DNA of 64,000 bases from an uncultured Alphaproteobacteria bacterium (GTDB taxonomy: Bacteria > Pseudomonadota > Alphaproteobacteria > CAAHEQ01 > UBA3637), in assembly GCA_934234055.1 (NCBI GenBank), contig CAKQGY010000002.1, positions 1 to 64,000 on the forward strand, given 5' to 3'. A program made the position numbers and the translations under genes. The notes under the pieces were generated by a model that ran no database searches, was not told the DNA's origin, and worked only from the letters and a program-made list of their open reading frames with translations. Every line of letters starts with the position of its first letter. Position 1 is the stretch's first letter. Below are positions 8,788 through 17,674 of this stretch, one piece after another.

Positions 8788-8837
8788 ATAACCAAGCATA
8801 TTTATAACGGTATTTTTTATAAATGTCAACAAAAATC

Positions 8838-8864
8838 TTGCATTTTTATAAAAAATATTATAAT
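8838..8864 (+). promoter_or_regulatory. Possible promoter of the alpha/beta hydrolase gene
   Basis: A perfect TATAAT (8859-8864) is preceded by TTGCAT (8838-8843), but the spacer is only 15 bp. Confidence 0.45.
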
Positions 8865-8903
8865 CTGCGTTCAGAAACCATATTTTACAAGAGGAGTTAT
8901 ATT

Positions 8904-9602
8904 ATGGAAGAAGTATTTTTTAATGGAGTTGTCGGACGTTTAGAAGGGCGTTTTCATCGGTCGGAAAGCCCGCGTGCTCCTCTGGTATTAATTTTACACC
9001 CGAATCCGACTCAGGGCGGAACGATGAATAACAAAGTCACCTACACCATGTTCCGGGCATTTGTGGATATGGGCTTTTCGGTATTACGCTTTAACTATCG
9101 CGGAGTCGGCACTTCCCAAGGTGAAATGGACGGCACCGGTATTGGCGAGTTGGCCGATTCGATTGTTGCGCTGGATTATCTGCAAAATCTGGATTCCGAG
9201 GCAAATCAATGCTGGGTTGTCGGTTATTCTTTTGGGGCTTGGGTTGCGGCCCAGGTTTTAATGCGCCGACCCGAGGTACGCGGTTTCTTGTTCGTTACCC
9301 CACCGACAAACACCTATGATTTCACATTTTTGTCCCCCTGCCCGGCTTCCGGCTTGATTATCCAAGGAACCAAAGATGATATCGTTGATGAAAATGGTGT
9401 GGCAATGTTGGCCGAACAATTGGCCACCAATCAGCTGGTAGATGTTCAATATCGACCGATTTCACGGGCAGATCATTTTTATTCCAAAGAGTTAAAAGCT
9501 CTTTACGATACAATCGTCCAAAATGTGCCCAAGATTCAGCTGAATCCGACCAAGGAAACACTTAAAAAATCAACACCGATTATTTTGAACGACGATTATT
9601 AA
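8904..9602 (+). CDS. Alpha/beta hydrolase (COG2945-like)
   Basis: A cytosolic serine hydrolase of unknown substrate. The start at 8904 (GAGGAG seven bases upstream) gives 232 residues. It shows the LHPNPTQGG oxyanion loop near residue 28, the nucleophile elbow GYSFG (about residue 103), a late acidic residue in the GTKDD stretch and a His in RADHFY, so the triad appears complete. Similar small hydrolases are widespread and uncharacterised in alphaproteobacteria. The last 23 bases overlap the tail of the convergent membrane-protein gene. Confidence 0.75.
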   Translation: MEEVFFNGVVGRLEGRFHRSESPRAPLVLILHPNPTQGGTMNNKVTYTMFRAFVDMGFSVLRFNYRGVGTSQGEMDGTGIGELADSIVALDYLQNLDSEANQCWVVGYSFGAWVAAQVLMRRPEVRGFLFVTPPTNTYDFTFLSPCPASGLIIQGTKDDIVDENGVAMLAEQLATNQLVDVQYRPISRADHFYSKELKALYDTIVQNVPKIQLNPTKETLKKSTPIILNDDY

Positions 9603-10263
9603 GCGTCAGTATGTGATATTGAGTAAACGCCAGGGCGAATAAAACCGGAAGGCATGATTCGCCCCCTTCTTCTGCCAATTTCAACCAATAAGTCAGTTCT
9701 TCTCCAAAACGTTCGCCGGTTGCTTTATAATAATTGCTTGGGAGACGATCGGCAACTTGCGACAGGAAACCAACCCCACCAAATACGGCAATCGTCCAAT
9801 ACATCGGATTCAAGCGGAAAAAGCCTTTCACCATTTTCGGCAACCATTTAATCATTAACCACAAGGCCACAGCAACAACCACCATCACAACTGTTGCGGA
9901 TAAAATCTTTTCGTGCAAGGGATTGTTCGGATTTGTGAAAAAGCGAATTTTAATGGCCGTTGTATCATGACTGGTCATCCAATGTTGGATTCCCATTTCA
10001 CGCAGCAAGGTCGCCAACCACAAGAACAACAATGCAAAATAAGTGTTTTGACGATCTGTTTTCCAAAAATCGCGCGCAAAATACAGAGCCGTCAAAATCG
10101 CCACGCCGTAAAATCCGTATGTCATCCATTCCAAGGGGCCCTCATCATCAAAAAAGAAGACAGGATTGTTTGGGAACAACGTATATGAACACGCCCAAAA
10201 TGCCACCAGCATCACCAGAACCAAAACTCCCGAAAACAGCGGATTAAGTATTATTTTTTTCAT
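9580..10263 (-). CDS. Polytopic membrane protein of unknown function
   Basis: I do not recognise a family. The 227 residues hold about six hydrophobic segments (roughly 9-29, 45-66, 72-92, 120-142, 153-174 and 198-217) with short loops and no obvious catalytic motif. The start has AAAGGA six bases upstream and a well-formed promoter. It lies downstream of the PHP-GH77 gene on the same strand but has its own promoter, so it need not be part of that unit. Its 3' end runs 23 bases into the convergent hydrolase gene. Confidence 0.7.
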   Translation of the reverse strand: MKKIILNPLFSGVLVLVMLVAFWACSYTLFPNNPVFFFDDEGPLEWMTYGFYGVAILTALYFARDFWKTDRQNTYFALLFLWLATLLREMGIQHWMTSHDTTAIKIRFFTNPNNPLHEKILSATVVMVVVAVALWLMIKWLPKMVKGFFRLNPMYWTIAVFGGVGFLSQVADRLPSNYYKATGERFGEELTYWLKLAEEGGESCLPVLFALAFTQYHILTLNNRRSK

Positions 10264-10291
10264 AATTGTTCCTTTCTAAACTTGTTTGAAT

Positions 10292-10320
10292 ATTTTATCG
10301 TGTTCTCATTCAAAAGTCAA
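10292..10320 (-). promoter_or_regulatory. Promoter of the membrane-protein gene
   Basis: TTGACT (10320-10315) and TAAAAT (10297-10292) are 17 bp apart on the minus strand, the same hexamers as the rpsO promoter. Predicted +1 is near 10285. Confidence 0.75.
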
Positions 10321-10326
10321 TATTTT

Positions 10327-13005
10327 TCACAGTTCCCGTGCAATTTTCAAGATTTTTTCTTCGGCTTCACGCAACTGGCGCACAAACGACTTGTGCTTTT
10401 GATAGAACTGATCGCCACGGGCATAAATCGCCAAAGCAATTGCGTCCAAGGGGTTATAGGCCATTCCTTTCGCCAGATTCTCAAAATAGAGCTGTTCAAA
10501 ATCCGTTACACAGCGCAAGCGCCATTGATTCGTTTTTTCCGGGATATTATAGCGTCCCGCCTGCCCCGTCCAACTGGTAAAAAACGCTTGCACCCGTTCG
10601 GCAGGCGACGCCAACAACGCCCCCCACATCATTCGAACCAATTGCGGAACTTGACATAAATCTTCGGTGTAATTAAACCGCAAGTCATTGGCCAACATCC
10701 ATGCAAACTGCGCCCGCTTGTCCGGAGGCATTGCTTGGAAAAAAGATTGAATAGACGGTGCATCATGTGTATCCAAAACCGCTATATCTCGGGGTTTTGC
10801 TTTGCTTAAATGATACAGGTGTTGCCAATCTGTCGGATCCACAAACTGGGCAATCAACATACGCCCCAACCCGCATTTTTTCATCACCAAGTCCAATTGC
10901 TCGGGACGTGCTCCGATATCCTCGGCATAAATATCCCGTGCCGTCAGATGATGTTTTTTCAAGCACGGTAGGATAATTTTTTGGGTAATGCGAGCAAAAT
11001 CATCAATTTTCTTTTTGGCATATTTCCCCAAAACCGGGTGATTTGGCGAACTGTAAAGCCGCCCGCAATCCGATGGATTCGTTTCACACAGAACAAACGG
11101 ATTGACCAAGCCGATATAGTGATCAATTCGCAACCCGCCTTTGGCCGACTCCAGAATTCGATCTACCAACTCATACCACACTTTACCGGCCGGCCCCAAG
11201 CTTCCTTTGCTGTCAAACAACTGTTTGGGATCAAAGATTTTGAAATGCCAATTTTGCGGCTTGGGCGAAAACGAATCGGCCGGCGCCCCCAAAGTATACC
11301 CTTTTAAGAATAAATCCGATCGCAGATTCGGCGTATCGGGCGGTATGCGCACTTGTAAATCTACGATATAAGTAGCCGATGCTTTTTTTTGTGCCTGTTG
11401 AGACAACTCTAAAACAAAATCATCAAACGATTTATGTGTTTTAGCTGTCCGATAGGCCTCGCGCAATGCTTTGTCATAAGCACAGCTTACCTGATTAAAA
11501 TCAATATCCGAATCGGATTTTGGCATATCATAGATTTCTGCCAAGGTAGCTGCTGAAAGCAGTCCCTTTGCCACTAAATCTTCCAACGGGATAAAGAACG
11601 GATTCGGATATAAATCAGATATATAAGGGGAATAGCCTGCTTCGACATGCGTGCGCCCCATGGGGCCCAGCTGAATCTTGTCTGCCACATCACCGAAAAA
11701 GTCGGCGATTCGTTTGGCTCCACCCCCATAGGCCGACCCGATACCCGTGTTTTGATAGGCGCTGATTGCCGGCATACACGGTGCCGGCATACCCATACTA
11801 ACTTCTTTATTCAAGATACGATACCCCCGGCGAATCAAGGGCTTAACCGATTGCCACAGATCTGTCAATTCCGCCACTAATTCTCGTTTGCGACCACCCA
11901 AAAAACCGGTATGCGCATCGGTGCCTCCGGTACGGATCATCCGGTGCGAATCGGCAAAATCCCAGATTATTTTCGTCCAGCGATCTGTCTCGGAAATCGG
12001 AGTATTTCCTGCCCGCATACAATCCAGCGAATGCGCCAAAGGCTGATACAAGTTCATATAGCAGGTTTCCAGCCCCTCCACTCCCATTTTTTGCAGGTTG
12101 GTGAAAAATCGTTCCAAAAAAGCCGGCCCGTCTTCCTGCACTTTATCCGCCAGCTTTATCCGATACGGGTGCGCCACGCTCAAAAAGCCAAATCCGTGTT
12201 CCTTAACCCGCGTTGTAATCTCTTGCGCTGTGCGCCAAAAGGTCATATTCGGCTCATCAGCCAGTGGGGTTCCCAACCGCTGAAAGTAATCCCAAACGGA
12301 TTTTTCCTGTGCCGAATCATTGAGTCTTTGGCAAATATAACGTGGCGTAATATAGGCCAGATAGCACCCGAATCCCTGTTTCATCATAGGATTTTGCGTT
12401 AAAAACTCGTCCAATGACAGCCCTGCATTCGGATACAGTTGTTGGAAATGGGCAAAAATTGAGGGCAAAGCCTGTTGCCGCATATGCCGCAAATCCGAAA
12501 ACCATTTTTGATAAGCCTCGTCAAAGGGATTGATTCCGTAATGCAACAACTCAAAATCCACCGGCCGCAACAGTTTATCATCAAAATAAAGTGCACTCAA
12601 TTCGCACCCCAGGACCAAGCGAATCCCTTGATACTTTTGTGGATTTTGACTGGCTTTTTTTAAGACAATCGGCAATCCGGCCAGTGTATCATGATCCGTC
12701 ACTGCCAGCAACAAATCACGATAGCCGTATTTATGCCGATATCTTACCGCATTATCCAAGTAATTCTCGGGTGTCAATTGCCCGTCCGAGGCCGTCGTAT
12801 GGGTATGCAACGTAATCAGGCGTTTTCCGTCATCAAAATCCGCCATCGTCAACCCTGCCAATGTGGCTTTTAGTTCTTCGGGCCCCATAATCACCGACAA
12901 TGTTTTGACATCAACACCACCCAGCCCTTGTGCCAAAGTTTGTAAATATGAACGATCGCGTTCTCGCACCGATGCCTGCTGATCCGGATTTTTGTTTTGA
13001 CTCAT
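10327..13005 (-). CDS. PHP phosphoesterase-GH77 4-alpha-glucanotransferase fusion
   Basis: A two-domain protein of 892 residues from ATG 13005 (GAGGA five bases upstream; the ATG at 13017 overlaps that site). The N-terminal half is a PHP metallo-phosphoesterase domain with its metal motifs kept: HTHTTASDG (67-75), TDHDT (103-107), GCELSA (133-138), AHPYR (278-282) and GTDAHTG (361-367). The C-terminal half is GH77 (amylomaltase/MalQ): a LGPMG...SPY entry, nucleophile Asp628 in RIDHY, acid/base Glu695 in YAEDIG, third acid Asp748 in THDAP, and a late NIPEKTNQWR. GH77 rearranges alpha-1,4-glucans. The PHP substrate is unknown; a sugar-phosphate or phospho-glucan is a guess. It lies just downstream of ppdK. 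Confidence 0.85.
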   Translation of the reverse strand: MSQNKNPDQQASVRERDRSYLQTLAQGLGGVDVKTLSVIMGPEELKATLAGLTMADFDDGKRLITLHTHTTASDGQLTPENYLDNAVRYRHKYGYRDLLLAVTDHDTLAGLPIVLKKASQNPQKYQGIRLVLGCELSALYFDDKLLRPVDFELLHYGINPFDEAYQKWFSDLRHMRQQALPSIFAHFQQLYPNAGLSLDEFLTQNPMMKQGFGCYLAYITPRYICQRLNDSAQEKSVWDYFQRLGTPLADEPNMTFWRTAQEITTRVKEHGFGFLSVAHPYRIKLADKVQEDGPAFLERFFTNLQKMGVEGLETCYMNLYQPLAHSLDCMRAGNTPISETDRWTKIIWDFADSHRMIRTGGTDAHTGFLGGRKRELVAELTDLWQSVKPLIRRGYRILNKEVSMGMPAPCMPAISAYQNTGIGSAYGGGAKRIADFFGDVADKIQLGPMGRTHVEAGYSPYISDLYPNPFFIPLEDLVAKGLLSAATLAEIYDMPKSDSDIDFNQVSCAYDKALREAYRTAKTHKSFDDFVLELSQQAQKKASATYIVDLQVRIPPDTPNLRSDLFLKGYTLGAPADSFSPKPQNWHFKIFDPKQLFDSKGSLGPAGKVWYELVDRILESAKGGLRIDHYIGLVNPFVLCETNPSDCGRLYSSPNHPVLGKYAKKKIDDFARITQKIILPCLKKHHLTARDIYAEDIGARPEQLDLVMKKCGLGRMLIAQFVDPTDWQHLYHLSKAKPRDIAVLDTHDAPSIQSFFQAMPPDKRAQFAWMLANDLRFNYTEDLCQVPQLVRMMWGALLASPAERVQAFFTSWTGQAGRYNIPEKTNQWRLRCVTDFEQLYFENLAKGMAYNPLDAIALAIYARGDQFYQKHKSFVRQLREAEEKILKIAREL

Positions 13006-13062
13006 TTCATTCCTCATATCCGGAAATTAGCATATTGCTTTTTAAATTGCAACAATAAAAAC

Positions 13063-13099
13063 AAAAAAATCGCCCGGGCGATTATCCGTCCGAGCGATT
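13063..13099 (-). terminator. Terminator after ppdK
   Basis: A 10-bp stem (13068-13077 with 13090-13099, one G-U pair) is followed on the minus strand by a run of seven T. Confidence 0.85.
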
Positions 13100-13117
13100 C
13101 TTGTCAATCGTTACCGA

Positions 13118-15775
13118 TTATTTTTTGGCGGCAACGGCGGCCTGTGCGGCAGCCAGTCTGGCCAAAGGCACACGATACGGCGAGCATGACACACCGTTCA
13201 AGTATTGATTCAAATACTTGATTGAGTCAGCATCACCACCGTGTTCACCACAAATACTCAGGTAAATGTTCGGGTTAGTTTCCTTACCGGCTTTGCAAGC
13301 CATAGCAATCAACTTACCAACCCCGTGCCCGTCCAAAGATTGGAACGGATCGCGATCATAGATTCCCTTGGCCACATATTGCGGCAAGAAAGAACCGGCA
13401 TCATCGCGGCTCATACCCAAAGTTGTTTGTGTCAAATCGTTTGTGCCGAATTCAAAGAAGTCAGCCAGTTCAGCGATTTCGTCAGCCAACAAAGCAGCCC
13501 GCGGCAATTCAATCATTGTCCCGACGGTGTATTCCACTTTGGCGCCTTTTTCGGCAAAGACCTTGGCCGCTGTTTCATCAATTATCTTCTTGCAGATTTC
13601 CAATTCTTTCCGAGAAGAAATCAACGGAACTTCAATTTCCGGTTTCACGGTTTTACCTTGAGCCGCCACAATCAAAGCAGCTTCAATGATAGCCCGTGTT
13701 TGCATTTCGCAAATTTCCGGATAGACAACTGCCAAACGGCAACCGCGCAGACCCAACATTGGGTTCGCTTCGTGCAAAGCTGCTGTCCGAGCGATTACTT
13801 CCTCAACGGAGACGCCCATCATTTTGGCAACTTCTTCTTGTTCAGCGCGTTTATTCGGCAAGAACTCGTGCAATGGCGGGTCCAGCAAACGAACCGTCAC
13901 CGGCAGGCCGTCCATAATAGAGAACAAGGCCACAAAGTCATCGCGTTGGAACGGCAACAATTTTGCCAAAGCCGCACGGCGACCGGTTTCATCTTTGGCC
14001 AAAATCATTTCGCGCATATGGTTGATACGACTTGGTTCAAAGAACATATGTTCCGTCCGGCACAAACCGATACCTTCCGCACCAAAGTCTTTGGCTGTTT
14101 GTGCATCAGTCGGAGTTTCCGCATTTGCGCGAACCGTCAATGTGCGGATTTCATCGACCCAGCTCATAAATTCGCCGAAATCACCGGCCATTTCCGGTTT
14201 AACCAACGGTAAAGCACCACTCATCACTTGACCGGTTGTCCCGTCAATGGACAGCATGTCGCCCGCTTTCAGGGTTACACCACCGGCTGTCAAAGATTGA
14301 GCCGCATAGTCAATTCGCAGGTCTGCCACACCGGACACACACGGAATACCCATACCACGAGCCACAACGGCCGCATGAGATGTCATACCGCCCCGAGCCG
14401 TCAGCACACCTTGGGACACATGCATACCGGCAATATCTTCCGGAGATGTTTCCACACGGACCAAGACCACTTTTTTGCCTTGTGCCGCTGCGGCTTCTGC
14501 ATCAGCAGCGCTAAATACGATCTGACCAACGGCAGCCCCCGGCGATGCCGGCAAACCGGTTGCGATTACATCACGTTTGGCAGATTTGTCAAACATCGGG
14601 TGCAACAATTGATCCAAGTGCCCCGGTTCCACACGTGTAACGGCTTCTTCTTTGGTAATCAAGCCTTCGTGCACCATATCCACGGCCACTTTCAAAGCTG
14701 CCAGACCGGTGCGTTTACCGTTACGTGTTTGCAACATCCACAATTTACCGTTTTGAACCGTAAATTCCATGTCTTGCATATCTTTATAGTGAGCTTCCAA
14801 TTTATGACGAATGTTGTTTAATTCCTGATAGACCGCCGGGAATTCTTCTTCCATGCACGGCAGATCCAAACCACGGCGTTCATTTCCGATTTTGGAAATT
14901 TGTTGGGGAGTCCGAATACCGGCCACAACGTCTTCGCCTTGTGCATTTTTCAAGTATTCACCATAGAAGTAGTTTTCACCCGTTGCCGCATCGCGCGAGA
15001 AGCACACGCCTGTCGCCGAATTATCGCCCGAGTTCCCGAACACCATGGATTGAACGTTCACAGCTGTGCCCCAATCTGCCGGAATGTTGTTTAATTTCCG
15101 ATAGAAGATCGCCCGTTCACTCATCCAAGAACCAAACACGGCGCCAATAGCACCCCACAATTGTTCATTTACATCTTGGGGAACCGGTTTACCTTCGGCG
15201 ATACCGATTTGTTTGTATTCGGCAATCACTTCTTTTAATTGTTCAACGGTCATTTCGCTGTCGTGTTTATAACCGTTTTCTTCACGCACGCGATCCAACA
15301 CGGCTTCAAACTTGTGGATATCCACACCCATGGCTGTATCGGAATACATTTGGATAAAACGACGATAGCTGTCATATGCGAACTTCGGATTGTTGGAAGC
15401 CTTGGCCAACCCTTCAACCGTTTGATCATTCAGACCCAAGTTCAAAATCGTATCCATCATACCCGGCATAGAAACACGAGCACCCGAACGGACCGAGAAC
15501 AACAGCGGATTTTCGGCATCACCGAATTTTTTGCCCATAATGGCTTCAACGCCGCGCAAGCCTTGCATAACCTGTTCTTTCAATTCAGCAGAATATGTCT
15601 TGTTATTTTGATAATAGTAAGTGCATGCTTCTGTTGTAATCGTGAACCCCGGAGGAACCGGCACACCGATACTGGACATTTCAGCCAGATTCGCGCCTTT
15701 CCCGCCCAAAAGGTTACGCATTGTGGCATTGCCTTCGGCCTTACCGTCACCAAATGTATAAACCCATTTACTCAT
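13118..15775 (-). CDS. ppdK: Pyruvate, phosphate dikinase
   Basis: PPDK interconverts pyruvate + ATP + Pi and PEP + AMP + PPi; it serves gluconeogenesis or, in reverse, PPi-saving glycolysis. The start at 15775 gives 885 residues, typical length; AAAGGAT lies upstream, and the longer frame has no ribosome site. Domains in order: ATP-grasp (about 1-340, with LLGGKGANLAEM and SVRSGARVSMPGMMDT), the swivelling phospho-His domain (His467 in TSHAAVVAR) and the PEP/pyruvate barrel (GIGLCRTEHMF, a late ICGEHGGD with its Cys). It precedes the PHP-GH77 gene on the same strand, but a strong terminator lies between. The strand opposite carries long spurious frames. Confidence 0.97.
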   Translation of the reverse strand: MSKWVYTFGDGKAEGNATMRNLLGGKGANLAEMSSIGVPVPPGFTITTEACTYYYQNNKTYSAELKEQVMQGLRGVEAIMGKKFGDAENPLLFSVRSGARVSMPGMMDTILNLGLNDQTVEGLAKASNNPKFAYDSYRRFIQMYSDTAMGVDIHKFEAVLDRVREENGYKHDSEMTVEQLKEVIAEYKQIGIAEGKPVPQDVNEQLWGAIGAVFGSWMSERAIFYRKLNNIPADWGTAVNVQSMVFGNSGDNSATGVCFSRDAATGENYFYGEYLKNAQGEDVVAGIRTPQQISKIGNERRGLDLPCMEEEFPAVYQELNNIRHKLEAHYKDMQDMEFTVQNGKLWMLQTRNGKRTGLAALKVAVDMVHEGLITKEEAVTRVEPGHLDQLLHPMFDKSAKRDVIATGLPASPGAAVGQIVFSAADAEAAAAQGKKVVLVRVETSPEDIAGMHVSQGVLTARGGMTSHAAVVARGMGIPCVSGVADLRIDYAAQSLTAGGVTLKAGDMLSIDGTTGQVMSGALPLVKPEMAGDFGEFMSWVDEIRTLTVRANAETPTDAQTAKDFGAEGIGLCRTEHMFFEPSRINHMREMILAKDETGRRAALAKLLPFQRDDFVALFSIMDGLPVTVRLLDPPLHEFLPNKRAEQEEVAKMMGVSVEEVIARTAALHEANPMLGLRGCRLAVVYPEICEMQTRAIIEAALIVAAQGKTVKPEIEVPLISSRKELEICKKIIDETAAKVFAEKGAKVEYTVGTMIELPRAALLADEIAELADFFEFGTNDLTQTTLGMSRDDAGSFLPQYVAKGIYDRDPFQSLDGHGVGKLIAMACKAGKETNPNIYLSICGEHGGDADSIKYLNQYLNGVSCSPYRVPLARLAAAQAAVAAKK

Positions 15776-15883
15776 TATATTTATATCCTTTATTTTTTTC
15801 TTAACGTTAATAAAAACCACATTTTTGTGGAAAAATGACTTTTTTTACCCAAAATGTTTATCACTATTTGAATTAAAATGCAA
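15776..15883 (-). promoter_or_regulatory. ppdK leader and probable promoter
   Basis: TTGCAT (15883-15878) and TAAACA (15860-15855) are 17 bp apart on the minus strand; the -10 is weak. The leader carries a small perfect hairpin CCACA/TGTGG around 15818-15832 of unknown role. Confidence 0.45.
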
Positions 15884-15948
15884 GCGTTTTTTTACCCGTA
15901 ATTCAATTTTTTATATTCTTATTTCGAAACCGATTATACCCTCCCCTC

Positions 15949-15977
15949 TTGACCATTTCAAAAAAAAATGGTATAAG
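15949..15977 (+). promoter_or_regulatory. Promoter of the MATE transporter gene
   Basis: TTGACC (15949-15954) and TATAAG (15972-15977) are 17 bp apart; +1 near 15984 gives a leader of about 13 nt that still holds AAGAGG. Confidence 0.75.
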
Positions 15978-15996
15978 AGAGGCCCAAGAGGTTTTA

Positions 15997-17349
15997 ATGA
16001 CAGATTTAGTAGAAAAACGCCTGACACACGGCAGTATCACCAAGAGCCTTATTCGATTTGCCCTTCCGTTTTTAGGGGCAAATCTGTTGGTTTCCCTGTA
16101 TGGCGCAGCCGATGTCTTTATCGTCAGCTATTTTGCCGATTCGGCGGCCCTTGCTGCCACCGCCACCGGTGCCCAAGCTGTCTGGACATTAATGGCATTG
16201 GCCATAGGTTTGGCCATGGGTGGCACGATTTTGATCGGACAATACTTTGGCGCCCGCCAGGAAAAAGATGTCCTTGAAACCATCAGCACCGTTTTAACTC
16301 TGTTCGGATTGACCTCTGTTGTTTGTGCGCTTTCAATGTTCTTTTTGGCCGACAATATCACCGATTGGCTTCACACCCCTGCCGAAGCTTGGCAAGGCAC
16401 CCGAAACTATATTTTAATCTGTGGGGGCGGGATTATTTTCACCTTTGCCTACGAGTCCGTCAGCGCTGTTTTACGAGGCCTTGGAGATTCAAAAAATCCC
16501 TTAAAATTCGTTGCGATAGCGTGTGTTATGAATGTAATACTTGATGTATTATTTGTAGGAGGATTTCACTGGGGTGCCGCCGGGGCTGCTGCGGCCACAA
16601 TCATCTCTCAAGCTTGCAGTGTTATCTTGGCCGTCCTCTATTTGCGCCACCGACATTTTATGTTTGATTTCAAGCTTAAAAGTTTCCGCTTTTTCCCGCA
16701 AAAAGCCAAGCTGATTTTAAAACTCAGTATCCCCTCTGCTATCCAACAAAGCATTGTCTTTTTTTCCTATACTGTTATGACTATTGCCGTCAATAAGTTC
16801 GGAGTTGTAGAATCGGCGGTATTAGGTATTACCAACCGAATTGATGGTTTTTTAATTATGCCTGCCTTGGCATTCGGAGCAGCTATTTCTGTGATGGCGG
16901 CACAAAATATGGGGGCCGGTGAAGTCCGTCGTGCCCGTCGAGTCTTTTTTACCGGCTTTTTGTTGTCTTTAATTTTTGCCATACCGGCTTTCGTGCTGAT
17001 GTATGACTACCCGGAATTATTGATGCGTTTAGCCAGTGACAACCCGCAAATTATTCAAGCCGGCAATATCTTTATGCTGGCTTACAGTCCGGATTGTATT
17101 TTGATGGCTTTGGTTTTTTGTATCAACGGATTCCTCAACGGGTGCGGCCGAACGACATTTACCATGGGGAATAATATCCTTGTTTCCACGCTTCGAATTT
17201 ATCTGATTTTAACGGCTATTGACTTGTTCGGCGTCGGCTTGACAATGCCGTTGTCCACCCTGCCCCAGGCATTTATCGCCTTTGTTTATTTCCTTACCGG
17301 TCGCTGGAAAAGAAGTTTGATTGCCGAAAGTAAACCGGCTATTTCTTAA
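15997..17349 (+). CDS. MATE-family efflux transporter
   Basis: An inner-membrane antiporter (Na+ or H+ coupled) exporting organic cations, drugs or metabolites. The start at 15997 (CAAGAGG five bases upstream, downstream of the promoter) gives 450 residues with 12 hydrophobic segments in two similar halves. MatE features seen are GSITKSLIRFALPFLGANLL at the start, GAQAVWTLMALAIGLAMGG in helix 2-3, and the repeat-two segment ITNRIDGFLIMPALAFGAAISVM with the Asn/Asp pair. The substrate is not readable. It stands alone; its stop lies inside the convergent RNHCP gene. Confidence 0.88.
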   Translation: MTDLVEKRLTHGSITKSLIRFALPFLGANLLVSLYGAADVFIVSYFADSAALAATATGAQAVWTLMALAIGLAMGGTILIGQYFGARQEKDVLETISTVLTLFGLTSVVCALSMFFLADNITDWLHTPAEAWQGTRNYILICGGGIIFTFAYESVSAVLRGLGDSKNPLKFVAIACVMNVILDVLFVGGFHWGAAGAAAATIISQACSVILAVLYLRHRHFMFDFKLKSFRFFPQKAKLILKLSIPSAIQQSIVFFSYTVMTIAVNKFGVVESAVLGITNRIDGFLIMPALAFGAAISVMAAQNMGAGEVRRARRVFFTGFLLSLIFAIPAFVLMYDYPELLMRLASDNPQIIQAGNIFMLAYSPDCILMALVFCINGFLNGCGRTTFTMGNNILVSTLRIYLILTAIDLFGVGLTMPLSTLPQAFIAFVYFLTGRWKRSLIAESKPAIS

Positions 17350-17674
17350 TTCGGTTCAGATACAAATCGAAAGTGCCGTTTGAAAGGGCCAGGATTGCAT
17401 TAAAGTCATCGGCCGGCGCCGTTTGATTGCGCCGTTCAAAGCCACATCTTTCACACCGGTGCAAGATAAAATCTTTTCCGTTTTTATGTTCCAATTCGAC
17501 GGCATACATAATGCCATGACAGGGGCAGGCTCGATCTCCCGGATTGATATCCACATGCAGACTGGACAGGCATTTCGGGCAGTGATTCGTATAACCGTTT
17601 CCCCGAACAACCGTGCCACACACGGCACAAACGAAATCTTCTTTATGACGCGTAAAGCGAGCCGTAGTTGTCAT
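17339..17674 (-). CDS. RNHCP-domain zinc-ribbon protein
   Basis: A 111-residue protein with the RNHCP-type arrangement: CAVC at 16-19, TNHCPKC around 29-35, a PGDRACPC segment, and CERC at 74-77. The paired cysteines imply one or two bound zinc ions. The RNHCP family has no established function; a nucleic-acid or ribosome link is only a guess supported by its neighbour. It overlaps the stop of hflX by 4 bp (ATGA) and is the last gene of the long minus-strand run. Its final 11 bp overlap the MATE stop on the other strand. Confidence 0.8.
   Translation of the reverse strand: MTTTARFTRHKEDFVCAVCGTVVRGNGYTNHCPKCLSSLHVDINPGDRACPCHGIMYAVELEHKNGKDFILHRCERCGFERRNQTAPADDFNAILALSNGTFDLYLNRIKK

Noticed and set aside
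13241..14212. A 323-codon open frame on the + strand
   Set aside because: It lies wholly antisense to ppdK, is rich in His/Phe/Arg from reversed codons, lacks a ribosome site and shows no domain.
15949..15996. Upstream start for the MATE transporter
   Set aside because: This stretch is the promoter itself; the ribosome site and +1 support 15997.
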